From Cyclina sinensis (Eukaryota; Mollusca; Bivalvia; Venerida; Veneridae), in contig JAAONU010000001.1 in assembly GCA_012932295.1 (NCBI GenBank), positions 23,756,461 to 23,820,460 on the forward strand: DNA of 64,000 bases. Reading direction: 5' to 3'. Below the pieces are notes generated by a model. The model worked only from the letters and a program-made list of their open reading frames with translations, searched no databases and had not been told where the DNA came from. Below are positions 36,720 to 49,591 of the stretch, piece after piece. Position 1 is the first letter of the stretch. Every line of letters begins with the position of its first letter. A program made the translations under genes and the position numbers.

Positions 36720-39700
36720 CTTCTGTACATACTGTGGATTTACAGCTATTTCATTGTCCATTTCTCGCAGTTTGGCATCCAGTTGTATACACTTCTGCAT
36801 CTACACATTACAAAGATAATACATGTATGTAAATATTGGTCTTTATGCAATTACCTCAGTCTTTAAAAAAGTATGTGTAACAAATGAGAAGAGATTTTTG
36901 TAATGGTAGAGACAGAGCATATTTTAAATTCTCTGATCAAGTAAGGCTGAAGTTTGCAATAAAAAGATTTTTAAAATTACAATAAAAAGTTTCACTGCAA
37001 ATATCAAGGTATGCTTAAATTAACAACATCAAGTCTATATTAACAATAAAACCTACCTCCTGATCAAGCTGTAACAACATACGACTACTGTTGTATTTCT
37101 CAGGATTATCATGAAACCGAACCATACCATCTTTCTGGTTTATGGTTGCATATATCTCACCATCTTCTATCTGAAGTTAAGAAAATGCAAAACACAGACA
37201 CTTAGCAGACTAACCGATGAAGACTGATATTCATTTCATAATATTGTGTGTCTACACATTATAACCATGTAAAGGAGTAATGGTCGAGGGATCACAGCGC
37301 CAAACTCCTTATCTTAAGGACAATGGTTCGAATCCCACTAGGGGTGAGAGTCTCCAGTGACTTCCCAGATTCCTCAATTTTGCCACCTGTACTGGTCTGA
37401 ATCCAAGAAGCAGCCACTGAGCAGAGTTTAACTAAGTTGCAACAACTTGTTTCCCAATTGAGGTAAAATAATAAAGTCACCATGTGAAACAGAAGATTTG
37501 ATTCAAGATCAAAAAGGCAATCATGATGCTGCCTCATTTATAAATACTTACATATACATGTACAATTACATATATAAAGAACTTAATCATACACTGCTCT
37601 TCCAATACTTTATACCAAAAAATTACCAAAATATTTTGAATAAATTACTGTAATTATGAAACTGGAAGTGACAAGTGTAATAGATTACAGTTTTAAACAG
37701 TAAAAATATCAAATCTTTCACAGCTGTCTCAGACTTAGCTCTCTAAGAAAATTTCTTGAAGAAATAAAGATGCATCTCAAATTCTCACCATGTGTAGAAC
37801 ATATTTTTCAGCTTCTTTTGGTCCGGACAGCTTCACTCTGTTAGCCATATCTGTTAGTGACAGTGTTAAAAAGGTCTGGAAAAAGATGGAAATGTTTGTT
37901 AGGAAAGAACTGGGGCTTTTGTTTTTGCCTATTTCAGTATGCTGAACATTCTAAACAGTGTTGAAGTGACCTTGACAGACCATTTGTCTATCAGACAAGC
38001 TTTCCTGTCATGTACTAGAACCTTTAAGAACCTGCTAAATGACTCACATGACGGTTAAAACATTTAAATGCCCGTATCTTTATAGTCCAGCTATCAACCA
38101 TATCAAGAACAGGTCTTATAGATGGATGTCAGACACTGTGTCAGGTTTATTAATCAAAAGCCACAAATCTAAACATGATCAAGTAAATACTAGCTTTGTT
38201 CAGTCATTTAAACCCTCAAGCATGTCAGTACTGACATCACTTTGAAACAATAACCTTTCACTGTTAAATGATCTCAGAGAAGAAAACATCTGATCTCTTC
38301 AAAGAAACTGAGATCACTATATCAGATCTCTTCAAAGAACCTGAGATCACTATATCAGATCTCTTCAAAGAAACTGAGTTCACTATATCAGATCTCTTCA
38401 AAGAAACTGAGATCACTATATCAGATCTCTTCAAAGCAACTGAGATCACTATATCACATTTACAAATAAAAGGTTCAATGGAAAACTACTGTATCTCCTT
38501 TTTACTGTAGAAACAATAGTTTTGCAATGAACTCTTGAAATGAGCAGAACCAATGGATACTTTTGATACCTTTGTTAATCTCTGTATGTTTTTCTTATAG
38601 ATGGATGTAAGACACTGTTTCACAAGTCCCATATTGTTTTCCTAGAATAAATAAATGGCACAAAACAATGAGAAACACTTTCAATCTGTACAATATTATA
38701 TTATATATCTGTTACATTCTGCTTTCTATGTCACTCATGTCAACAGTACTTCTTACCCAACATTTCAGTGTGGTTCCATTACTAGAACCTTATTCTTGTG
38801 CTATCTCATAAAATCCAGAGGTAAGGATTTTGCTGAATGTCTTCAATTATTTGCTTTAGAACTGTTCCATTTTGAAGCTGTACACCCACTTACTAGGCTG
38901 TCAGTAGTAAATCTGAGTAGTAACACCTTAAGCCTAGATGCTGAACTGAAAACTTAACCAAATTCAATTAATAGTATAGATTCTCGCTTTTATTTATAAG
39001 GTGATTTTAACTGTTTGTACTTCTATGAATCCTTGCCCCTGCCAATATTTCTTTCACTTACAAAAGACTCAAACTAATTTATTATTGTTGTACTCAAAAA
39101 GTAATTCTAAAGTTAAACTGACTCACCCTACTGAAAGTGTCTTGATGTTTTTCCACATTTTTCTGTAGTTCTTCCGGGTTATTTGAAGCATATGAGTTTA
39201 CTAAATCATGATATGGCTGACAAACAGGCTGCAAAGTGATAAATACATATAGTGAAGTAAGTTATCAAATCATTAATGCTAATTCTTTGTATCCCCTTTT
39301 CTTATAGTTTCAGCCATCCTGTATGTTTGTGAATTTATTAGAGATGTAATTTAAAAACTATCTAAGTAATGCTATGGGAATTTTCTGCTACCAATTCACA
39401 ATTCATATTTTCTTCCACAAATGTTTCAACTGAAATTAACTGAAGTGTATTTTGTACTAGAATACTTACTCCAAACAACACTTCTGTAATTTGTGAGTGT
39501 CTGAAGTAATGCTCGAAGACAAGTTTATAAAAACTAAAGAATTGTTGGAAGTCTGCTCATCTTTACAAGATCAATTTAGAAATAAAATGTAAAGACTCAC
39601 AAAATGTTTATATTAGTCAACAGTGTATGAATAGTCAATCAAGAGAATCATTTGACAATTTGTAACAGTTCCTATATTGGATTTGATGGATGACTGGTAT

Positions 39701-42700
39701 CTGTGTATACTGGTAGAATGGAGCTTTCGTCATGGCAACTTTTATCAGGACTGACTGCCCTCATCTTCTGTTACTATTTTGTACAGGCTCAAACCCCCAA
39801 GAATGTATGTGTTTAAATATTTTAACACGATCTCTGGCAAATATTGGTTTGCTTACCTTGATGTATCTGGCTACTACTTGTGAGGTGTACTTCGGTAAAG
39901 ATGGAAGCTGAAACAGAAAGACTTTCAATTTATACTATTTTTTCATTGGTAGAGACTATTAAATATCAGACCTGCACCTGCATGAAAGTAAGACTGATTT
40001 CCCCTTTTCTCCTAATTTACATGTAGTACTACATCTAAAAGAAATTTTCAACACATTATTAAATTTAAGGTATTTAAAACATATGTGGACTGCAGTAACT
40101 GTCTGAGGAGCAAAACACAAATCTTTCGATCTAGAGATTGCTGATTCAAAACTCTAGAGAATTTCTACACTTTGGTGAAAGTCCGTGCACTGATTTTAAT
40201 CCAGGAAGTGATTCATGACTGGGATAAAAACAAGCTGTATGAACTTTTCCTAATCAATGTAAAATAAAGTAGATTATATTCTCCATTCATTTTCAAAAGG
40301 CTTTGATCAAAGCAAGACAAGAAATGTAAATTCGAGTTGTAAGAAAGACAGGATTTTCTCATTACTTCATATTTGTCATGCAGGATACCTTTAAAAACAG
40401 ATGGTGGTGATTCACCTAAACAGTATCTTTTAGAGCCCAGTTTTAAGAATACATTGTACACCTATCTGAAAGAGGCAAACAAATGCCTAAACAAGGGTGC
40501 CATTGTCACAAAATATGCCAGTCACAAAAGCTTTTGGTGAGGATGTGAACATAATGGATAAAAAGAGGTGTTAGCAGGAAAGCAAGTTTGACTATTCCTG
40601 GTGCTGGATAGTGAAACATACATTTTAAGTCAATCTGAAGATAAATTAGTAAATAGTTATATAATTCCAAGAAATGACAAAATTTCAATAATAACTGACC
40701 TTCGGACAAAACTGTAAGCATGAATTTATACCAGGTTTGAAGTACATGAAATTATACAGGGGCTTGAATTTTGCACATGGCACACTGTCTGATAATAATG
40801 AATATTTGTACATTTTTTCACAACCCCCCTCCCCCCCCCACCCCCTGCCCCCTCGGCTTCATTACTAAGACTGAGGAAAGAAAAATGTGAAGGTAAACAT
40901 CAACAATTCAAATATTTCAATGTCCAAATGAAGACGCTAAATGCAAATAAAGTCACTTAGACAAGAATACAGTGCTTACTTTTCCATGTAGAATAAGTGC
41001 AACTAGTATATACTTCTTGTAGGCTTCTAACATCACATGACTGACAGCCATACTCGGACATGTTATCACCTGAAAAACATCAGCAATGGTGTAACCTGGA
41101 AGATTACACTTATACCAGTTGTAAGTTTAAATTACATTTTCTTATTTTATGCTTTCCAGTGTTTTATTGTAAAATATCAGAAGATTATATTCTGATAAAC
41201 CACTAGTGAAATTTACAAAATATAATTTCACTGTTCCGGACTACTTTTTCCCTTCACTGCACCCCAATTACAAAGAAACACAGTTCGACCGGCATATAAA
41301 TGTATCCGCATGATAGAAACAGAAGACAGTGATTGAATTTTTAATAAAACACTTAATTAAATCCAGATGAATTAGAAAACACTTTTTATTTTGTTCAGTT
41401 ATTGTTTAAAGAGCTTAGTGGACCAGAACGCGATTTAACTGTTAAAGAAACTGTAAACAATATGGCGGACGTTTCAATTTTGCGTCATGTCCTGACGCGG
41501 AGGAATATATTTCATTGATGTATTTGCAGTTTCTGTAATATTTCGTTAGATTGAATAAATATTAAAAATGTGTTGTTAAAATGTTATTTTTGTGCTTATG
41601 AGTGAAGAAATAAACACTGAAAGCCCAGATTTTCATTATTTTTTTTATCGAATTTCTTGGAACTACTTTGAATAGCGTCTCGCACGTGCAGACATAGTAA
41701 ATATTGGAGTGCACCACAGGTTGATAAGATGTTTATGTTATCCTGTTTTACCTTTTTTCCCGAAATAACACTGAAAACATGAAATAAATAGAATATTTGA
41801 CTTTTTTCAGTGTGTGATCGAAATTTATTTTAAGTTAAGTTAAGCTACGCCACTTGTGAAAATATAAAAATCTGATGGTCACTCGTGAAATAAATTTTTG
41901 ATCACACACTGAAAAAATCAAATACCCACTATATGTTCACTTTCTCAATACTACTAAAAAATCAGTCTTGTCCAGAAGTATTTTAACATGTATCCTGTCT
42001 TTTTACAACAAAAATACACACTAAAATAGGGGATGTCAAATTAAGAATCTGTAAACCCACATATACATTTTATTTTCCAACAATTAACCTTTATATTTGC
42101 CATTCATATATTATGTTGTTGGTTATGTGTAGGGACAAACATTCATTATAATACCCCACAGTCATAATTGTAAGAAATGAAATCTATTGAAAACCCTAAA
42201 CAACTTCTGTAATATTCTTATACTGTACTGGAAACTGAAAAATAAAGTTTGTATCTAAATTATAAATGAACAATAACCAAAACCTATGAAGAAATACCTA
42301 AACTGATGTAGAAAACAACCATATACTGTTTAAATCTAAATGTCAAACATCTGTCAACAACAACAAAAATTATATAAACTTACAATTTCCAGAAAATAAA
42401 GTGCCCTCTCGTAGTTTTTCAGAGCTGTGTAGATCATGCCTCCATAATAATAGTAACATAAGAAGTCTTTAGAATCATAATGTCCATTCTGAAACATACA
42501 GAACCACCGTACATCACTGAAAAATCTATCTGGTGTCTACTCATCCACCATGCTGAAAACTTTCTCTGTTTTACATTCAATGCTTTAAAGATTGGAAACA
42601 AATGTATGTCCTGTGATCCAAGTATCCCTATTTCAACATAAAAGTGTTCTACGATCTAGTCTGTTAAGCTAGCTGACAGGCAGCAAATTGGTTAGTAGCA

Positions 42701-45700
42701 CAATTTTAGCCAATGAAGTGCAATTTCAGTGATAAACTGATTTTTCCTGAGCAGTCACTTGCTGTTTCTTACTGTTTATACCACTAATCCTAACGATTTT
42801 AGCCTTTTGTTCTTATTTAATGGAACAATTCAAATTGTTATAAAGCAGGAGTTACTCCCCCTGAGGTCTTACCTCTTTGCTGATATCCGTGATGTCCATA
42901 TCCATAAACAGTAATGCTGGCTTCAGATTCTTGGCTAGTAAACACAGCTGCCAGTTCAAAAAGAATGTATGCAACATTTAAAGAAGTAACAAGCTCAATA
43001 TTTCAGATTAAATGAAATGCATTCATTATGTCAAATTACTATTGAAATACCTGTAATTTCAAATATGTTTCCAACCATTGTTCATGAGCTTCTTTGAACT
43101 AATTACTGTGCCTTTAAAATCTAATACTGATTAGAATAGAATTTCGACAGAATTTCCTTAATGAAAAAAAATCAGTCATGTCTAATGTGAAGTAAATATA
43201 TGTGTTAGCTGAGCTTAATGTTGTTTTTAGACTGCAATAACTGACTTCAATAAATATCAATTTTTAAGGAGGCTGTACTCCAGATTTGACATAAAAAAAT
43301 TTTTTTCATAAATTATATATTTAGATGCCGTGAGATTATAACAACATAATATTTTACTTCAAAACTGATTATAAAAGTCAAAATAGAATAAAAAAAATAT
43401 TTTCGCTCCAGCCTGATTTGAACTCAGGACCCTCATGTTAACAAAATATTACCAACGCTTTTACTGTCACCACCATTGCCGCATGTGATAATACAGATAT
43501 TTACTTTAAATCTTATACGATATAGTTATACCGTCGCGTTACGGTATAGCACTTTGAAAGGGAAAAAAGAATCAATTTATAATGTAATTATTTGACTTAT
43601 TTTTTGTCAGTAAGTTATTTTTTAAGCATTAGTCATAAATATTACAAGAAATTTATAATACAAGAAAACTCTTTTTTTGTCATCTGGAGCACAGCCCCTT
43701 TAAAGAATTTTAACAGAACTGACAAACCTGACAGAGATCTGCATGTATGGAGGTAAGCTGTGCTGGAAATAACTGGATCTTGTTAATGGCTGTCACAAGT
43801 ATCTTGATACCTCGGCTTGGCTGAAATAAATTTCAGAAACCTGCAAGTCTATACTCTTACTAAATGGCAGAGCATACTCTTGATGTGTGTTTTACTTACT
43901 TGCACAATAAACAAATTTACTTGCCTAAAACAAACTTTAAATATTGTTTTATAAATAATTAAAATGTAATTATAAGACATTTTCTTCAAAGAACAATGAA
44001 GTAAACAAGGATAAGAGAAGAATAGGACTGCCACTGATCCAAGTCTAGCAAAGCTTATTACTGAACTGTCATGCTTTTTGCTTTTTGTGGTGGTGGTTTT
44101 TTTAGAATTATTGTTGTTGTGGTTTTTTGCACTTCTTTTTGAAAAACAAGCATTTTACAAAGTTCTCTCAAAATTTTATTTTGACTATAGTATGATAAGG
44201 TATCATTCAGACCATAAGATCAGGATAGTGAACAAACAGAACAGTACATTATTTTATTCTCTGAAAAAGAATTTTTTTACTGTTACCTGCTTTCTCTCAA
44301 CAAGATTGTGTGTAAACTTGTGACACAGATCTGCATCTAAAATCATATGTAAATAGCATATAAGTCTATAAAATCGAAAAGTAATACTGCAAAACGCAGT
44401 CCCATGTTACTAGACTGCTTACATTTGCCTTGTAATATTAACCTAATAAATATGCATAACAGATTATAGACCAATTTCAGCTTGTACATGTGTTCATAAG
44501 TACCAAGAATGCAATCTACAGAGCTGTCACTGCCTCTCCAAAGACAGTGCTATCTGACATTTTCTATTAACAACAAACAAACTTATTCAAGTAAATAAAT
44601 AACCTAACAACCCATGCAGACTGCTTAAATTTGTCTTGTAATATTAACCCTATAAATATGCATTACAGATTACAGATCTATTCCAGCTTGTGCATGTTTT
44701 TTTAAAGTACCAAAATGCTATCTATGGGGCTGTGGCTCCATCTCCAAAGAGAGTGCTAACTAAAATTTGATCTCTGTTAACAAAACAAAACAAAAAAACT
44801 TATTAAAGTAAAAAAAATCCTGTTCACTGATTGACATGAAATTAAAAGTTAATATTAAAAAATACCATTAGAACCACTGATTTACTTACAGCTATCTGTA
44901 GCGTATCGGACATGTTCTCCATTACAGGAGATTATAAATTCCTGTGTTTGTACAAACAAGGTCTCAAAGTCAGGGATATTAGGCATGCTGTATTTAACAC
45001 ACCTGAAAATGTAAAAGGTTCTTAATGTGAAACCAATATAAAATCAAAACTAAGTAGGAACTTTTGGCATCCACACTTACAATATCAATATTATACTAAA
45101 ATTTCTAAAACTGGTTCAATATTTCATACAAATATTTACAATTTCAAGCAAAATATTTTTAGAATGGTAAGAACTTTTGTCAAACAAGAAAATTCTAATG
45201 TTTTATTTTTTTGCTCCAACACATGATTTCTATCTTAGCCATATAACAGACCTCTATCAATTCAACAGAAACTTGTTAATGACTTACAATATTCCAAGTA
45301 CTCCTAGTGAATGCTGCTGTATATCCAGAGTGGCCAGAACATTGTCAAGGTGACCCACATTCTTGCTCAAGATTTCTGCACTTTTGCTAATGAAATCACA
45401 CAGCTGTGAGAAATTACCTGGAAAAATTGAACACAAAGCCATGTTTTAAAATGATACAGGTAAAAAATAAAATATAATGGAAATTTGCATGGTGTGCCCA
45501 GTAGACATAAGGTTGGTTGCTTTACAGGCAGGCCCCTTGCTTTGTCTTCCAGTATGTTTTTGTTGTCCAGCTGACCTAGATGCCATCAATACTGTCGAGT
45601 TGTAAATGCAGGTACACCAATGGGTGATAGTTATTTGTTCTTTTTTTTTTTTTTTACCTGTCAACCCTCATTAAGCCAAAGGTCATTTATTGTCCATACA

Positions 45701-48353
45701 CGTTTAAGCAATAAGGGGGTGGGGGGGACACAATTTACCCCACATTATCCTAACACTTCATTATAATAATGTTGATCACATGTTTGTTTTGAGATCATTG
45801 TTTAATTGGTTTTATTAGTGTTTTTAATCATTTTTACTCCTTTTAACAAACATAAACAGAAGAAATATTACAGGTGCCATGATAACTGAAATTTGTGAAA
45901 ACTACAAACATTCTGAATCCTTTCAAGTAAATACAATGAATATGTAACGATTCGCCACAATAACGATTCGCCACAATAACGATTCACCACAGGAATTCAC
46001 GATTCACCACAAGTCAGTTAACGATTCGCCACAAAGTAATAACGATTCGCCACAGTTTTCAAAAAGTTTAAGGAGTACACATTTTAATCTATTAACGACT
46101 CGCCACAAAATAATATAACGATTAATCAGTTTTCAAAATTGAAAAATAATTACAAATTGATGAATTTGTAGCCAGTGTGTGTGTAAGCGTGCGTGCGTAC
46201 GTGTGTGTGTGTGTGCAATTTACTTCGTCACAATTGTGTCCAATTGTATTTATATTTATGCTAAATAAATTAATTGCTTTTTTAGTTTTTATGTACGCGA
46301 ATATAACATGAAAAATTTAAGTCGCCTTTTATAAAGCTCTCATTCTTTTTAGTGCAGAAAAAAGTCCATGTCCGTAAATTTTTTATGTTTTTACCCATTA
46401 ATCTCACCGATGGATGACATATGTACACAGATATACAATGACCAATCAACACCTATATTAAAGACATGATTATTTAATTAGCTCGGGGTCTTTCAAAAAG
46501 AAATATGATCTTACGTCAAGGATTAAGCACCCTAGCAGTCGTACTGTGACATTTCACGAGTAATAAAGATAAACTACAGTACCAATCAACACCTATATAA
46601 ATGACAATGTTATTTGATTAACTTCACTAATCCCTTCAAATGAAAGCAGTATCATCATCAAAACAAAATCAACGACCTATTATGATTTAAAAATTAATTT
46701 GTACATTAGTTACATTGTAGTATGAAAACCTTTGATAATTTGTATAATATATATAATTAAAGTCTTATAACTTGAGTCTTTTTTGTGATTTTGTTCACGC
46801 TTTTTTAAAACAGAACTCTTACATTTAATGAACATTTTATTGTCATTGGCTGACACTATTTAAATTTAATAGTTTGATTCCGAAAAAATCAAAGAAAATA
46901 GTCCCTGCACTTTCTAAGTACATTTACTTCGCCAGTAAGAAACGTATTGCACGATCCTTTCATTATTCCTAATTATATAACAAACTGTGCGCAAGGTATA
47001 TTTGAATATTTGTATATTTATACTTTCAGTCCAGCAGGGCCTTAATTTACATGTAAATTAAGGCCCTGAGTCAACGTACTTTTTAACATAGTATTAATAA
47101 GGAATATGATTATCACTTTAAAACTTTAATGTACAATGATTAAAAACACAACTTTATTGATTTGTCACCAAACCGATTGATCATTCGGATAAATGTGATA
47201 TTTTTGGTATTCATATTTTCCGTATCAATAATGAGATAAATGTGTGAAATTTCATAATAAATAAGCTATTACAAACCAAAATTTCTCTTTTAAATATCTA
47301 TTTTCATCAAATTACCAAACAAATATAAATGAAAAACATAAGTTAAAAAATAGTTTTATTACTTTGTGGTGAATCGTTATTTCTTTGTGGTGAGTCGTTA
47401 TTACTCTGTGGTGAATCGTTATATGAACCTGTGGCGAATCGTTATTGTGGCGAATCGTTACATTTTCAATACAATGACAGCATTAAAGTCAAAAATGAAG
47501 ATCTGTTTAACCTGAAGATAAGAAACTTCAATTTGGTGAAAATTACTTCATAGGAACAACTGCTTGAATTTTAGTTGCTCTTATATGCAATGACAGCATG
47601 CACGAAAATCAAGAGTTTTTTTTTTTTTTTCAAACATATATTATAGCAGCCATTATTTCATACTTGAATTTATGCTTAGTATTTATTTGAACACTGATAC
47701 TATTTCTCAAGCTTTGAAATTAATTCACATCAAGTAATTTGGTGGCTACTGTCGGGTGGCTAACTTCTTAGTATTTCATGTCTCTACCTGATCGATGTCA
47801 ATTTTAAGCTGAACATGATTTGCGTTGGCAATTTTTCACAGAATGTACTTTCAGATCCTCTTATACTTTAAGTGTGAGGTGGTGTGTCGTAGTTTTGGGT
47901 AATGCTTGGTATTGTAGGATTAAATTCATGTTGCCGAACTCTTAGGTGGTCAAATCTATTTGAAAAAAGGAATATGAAACTAATGAACATGAACACTAAT
48001 CAAACATTTCCCCCTTTTTTGTTTCAAAAGTCATTGAGATTCTGTCATACAAAAAAATATCAAAAAGGTTTGTCAGATTATCAGATACAAAACATTTTGC
48101 CTGTCTAGAATAGTCAGTATTGACTATTGGCAGTAATAATTTGAAGTTGAAATGTTTGTAAGTCTCAAAGAATAGCATGAATATTTTCTATCTTGCAAAC
48201 GTCACAGCACACGACATAGCTTATGACTTTAAGATGAAATAAGTTAGTCTGAAACAATAAATGCTAAATCAAGAATAATCATTGCAATGTGAGTTCACCT
48301 TGAGTAGACAGTGTTTGCACAGTATTTACATACTGTTCCAGTGCACTTGCCAT
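36720..48353 (-). CDS. COPS3: COP9 signalosome complex subunit 3 (CSN3), 14 exons, last exon not secured
   Basis: Subunit of the COP9 signalosome, which removes NEDD8 from cullins and so tunes cullin-RING ubiquitin ligases. Exons from the ATG: 48299-48353, 45288-45417, 44890-45002, 44287-44336, 43728-43820, 42873-42947, 42384-42488, 40980-41069, 39857-39907, 39127-39228, 38570-38641, 37789-37875, 37057-37170 and 36720-36800, giving 406 codons with every junction GT/AG and in phase. Family signatures: [16 protein letters not shown] at the start, [103 protein letters not shown] (PCI/winged-helix region) and [18 protein letters not shown]. It ends NPQYVQK with a donor, so a short tail exon remains. 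Introns carry a MULE-type element, a TTAA element, a SINE and a minisatellite. Confidence 0.95.
37262..37500 (+). repeat. tRNA-derived SINE in COPS3 intron
   Basis: It has a box A-like TGGTCGAGGGA (about 37281) and a perfect box B GGTTCGAATCC (about 37326), spaced as in a tRNA with a long variable arm (Ser/Leu type). A body of about 150 bp follows. It is antisense to COPS3, between exons 37057-37170 and 37789-37875. Confidence 0.7.
38288..38455. repeat. 33-bp minisatellite, 5 copies, in COPS3 intron
   Basis: The unit is TCAGATCTCTTC-AAAGAAACTG-AGATCACTATA, repeated five times with one or two changes per copy. As 33 is a multiple of three and the unit lacks stops in some frames, both strands show an open frame (38268-38510 + and 38264-38449 -). 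These are by-products of the repeat. Confidence 0.85.
43268..43699 (-). mobile_element. TTAA-flanked non-autonomous DNA element, copy 1 (COPS3 intron)
   Basis: It is flanked by TTAA on both sides. The inverted ends are AGGGGCTGTGCTCCAGAT-like on the right and AGGAGGCTGTACTCCAGAT-like on the left. It matches 53799-54230 over its length in opposite orientation. TTAA targets point to the piggyBac or Kolobok superfamilies. The interior has a T-arm-like CCTGA-GTTCAAA-TCAGG (minus strand) and a TATACCGT/ACGGTATA hairpin. It ends 28 bp from the donor side of COPS3 exon 43728-43820. Confidence 0.8.
44412..44820. repeat. Tandem duplication of about 210 bp in COPS3 intron
   Basis: Two adjacent copies start at AGACTGCTTA (44412 and 44621) and share TTGTAATATTAACC, AAATATGCAT, TTCAGCTTGT-like and GCTGT...CTCCAAAGA blocks. 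They differ at many positions, so the duplication is old. Confidence 0.65.
45940..47467. mobile_element. MULE-type non-autonomous element with inverted arrays of a 16-19 bp motif
   Basis: Both ends are arrays of TAACGATTCGCCACA-type units, inverted relative to each other: about six at the left (45942-46125) and five at the right (47363-47461). The 10-bp sequence AATACAATGA flanks both sides (45930-45939 and 47468-47477) as a target-site duplication; 9-11 bp is typical of Mutator-like elements. The interior is AT-rich and has no transposase. It sits in COPS3 intron 1. Confidence 0.8.
47035..47068. repeat. Perfect 34-bp palindrome
   Basis: Each half is CAGGGCCTTAATTTACA followed by its exact reverse complement with no spacer, so it can form a cruciform. 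It lies within the MULE-type element. Confidence 0.9.
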
Positions 48354-49582
48354 TTTCTTTTCGGTCCCTACGTTTTATTCGCTGCAGCTGATATCAAATA
48401 AAATAATCATTGATGTCAAAACTAACTTTTGCCAGTGCTTGAATAAAATAAGTTGTATAATTTGAAATCTTCATAATGCAATGATTGTAATTAAAGTTAT
48501 AGAAAATAGAAAGAAATGAAAATTTGTACTGTTTTTTTTTTTTCATCAATAATGTAAGCGATGAGAGAAAAAAAGCACAAAGAATAAAGTGGCCGAAAGC
48601 GTGAATAATGAAACAAAGTAACCGACACCATCCTCTGAGATAGCCGAGTTGATAGAGGACTGGTACGGTTCTCTGATAGTTATTTTTTAATAATTCATGG
48701 GATCTGTGGCACTATGATTAAAAAACATTAACATAAAACAGAAAGACCGAGACAAAAGGCCCACATTTAAAACTTGGGTTATTTATTGTTTTCACAAGTT
48801 TGAATCTCCATACATGCAGTACTTTTTGAGAAGCAATTGACAAAAGATAATGAATATCAAAAGGATATTCAGTTTACATAGCACAAATTTTAAAAAGAAG
48901 AAGCAATTTGAAACACGTTTCAGTGAACTGGTTGGAAGCAGATCGTTCTGGACCCGTGCGCTCTAAATCGGTCCTTTCTTGTTTTAAGCCATTTAATTCA
49001 GACCGATTTAAAATATCCATCTTTGGTCAATACACTACGATTAAAGACTGTATAGTTCTTTTTCAAACGTTTCTATTCTATTCTATTCTATTCTGACGGC
49101 ATTGTGTTGAACATTAAAAACGCGAGATGTATTGATTTACAAATGTATATCAATCTGGCCGTCGAACCGTGATCGGCAGACAAATATCCGTAGAGATTTT
49201 CTTCTTGTAGGATTTACATATAGAGTAATTGACCCTTGATGATTTTTGGCTTATTGTTTAGAAGGTTGGGGTTACAGTGACTTTTATATCTAAAATGGTT
49301 TTTCGTCCATTAGGAAGAAATCAGAGATCTGAAGGATAGCCAGTTATAGGTGACTCTTCTTGATTTTGGAATCACTGTATAAAAGGTCAAAGACATTAAT
49401 TTTAGAAATTATTCTGATTAAAGAAGTCATCAAGAACAGCTTTAAACTTCACAGGATATTTGGACATGATGAGAAGACGATACTTACTGATTTTTGTTTC
49501 ACTGAGTCAAAGAGCAGAGACACGGTTACTTCCATTTTAAAAAAAAAAAAATTAAAAAAACACTCAAGAAGTATTCACGCTA
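48354..49582. other. 5' flank of COPS3; no gene recognised
   Basis: The COPS3 promoter must lie just right of 48353 but no clear core motif was seen. A (TTCTA)n run of about four units lies near 49072-49095. A tRNA-like fragment near 48640-48690 lacks a box B. Confidence 0.4.
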
Positions 49583-49591
49583 CCCATAAGG

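Noticed and set aside
48640..48695. tRNA-like piece with TAGCCGAGTTGATAGAGG
   Set aside because: Box A-like only; no box B or foldable T-arm.
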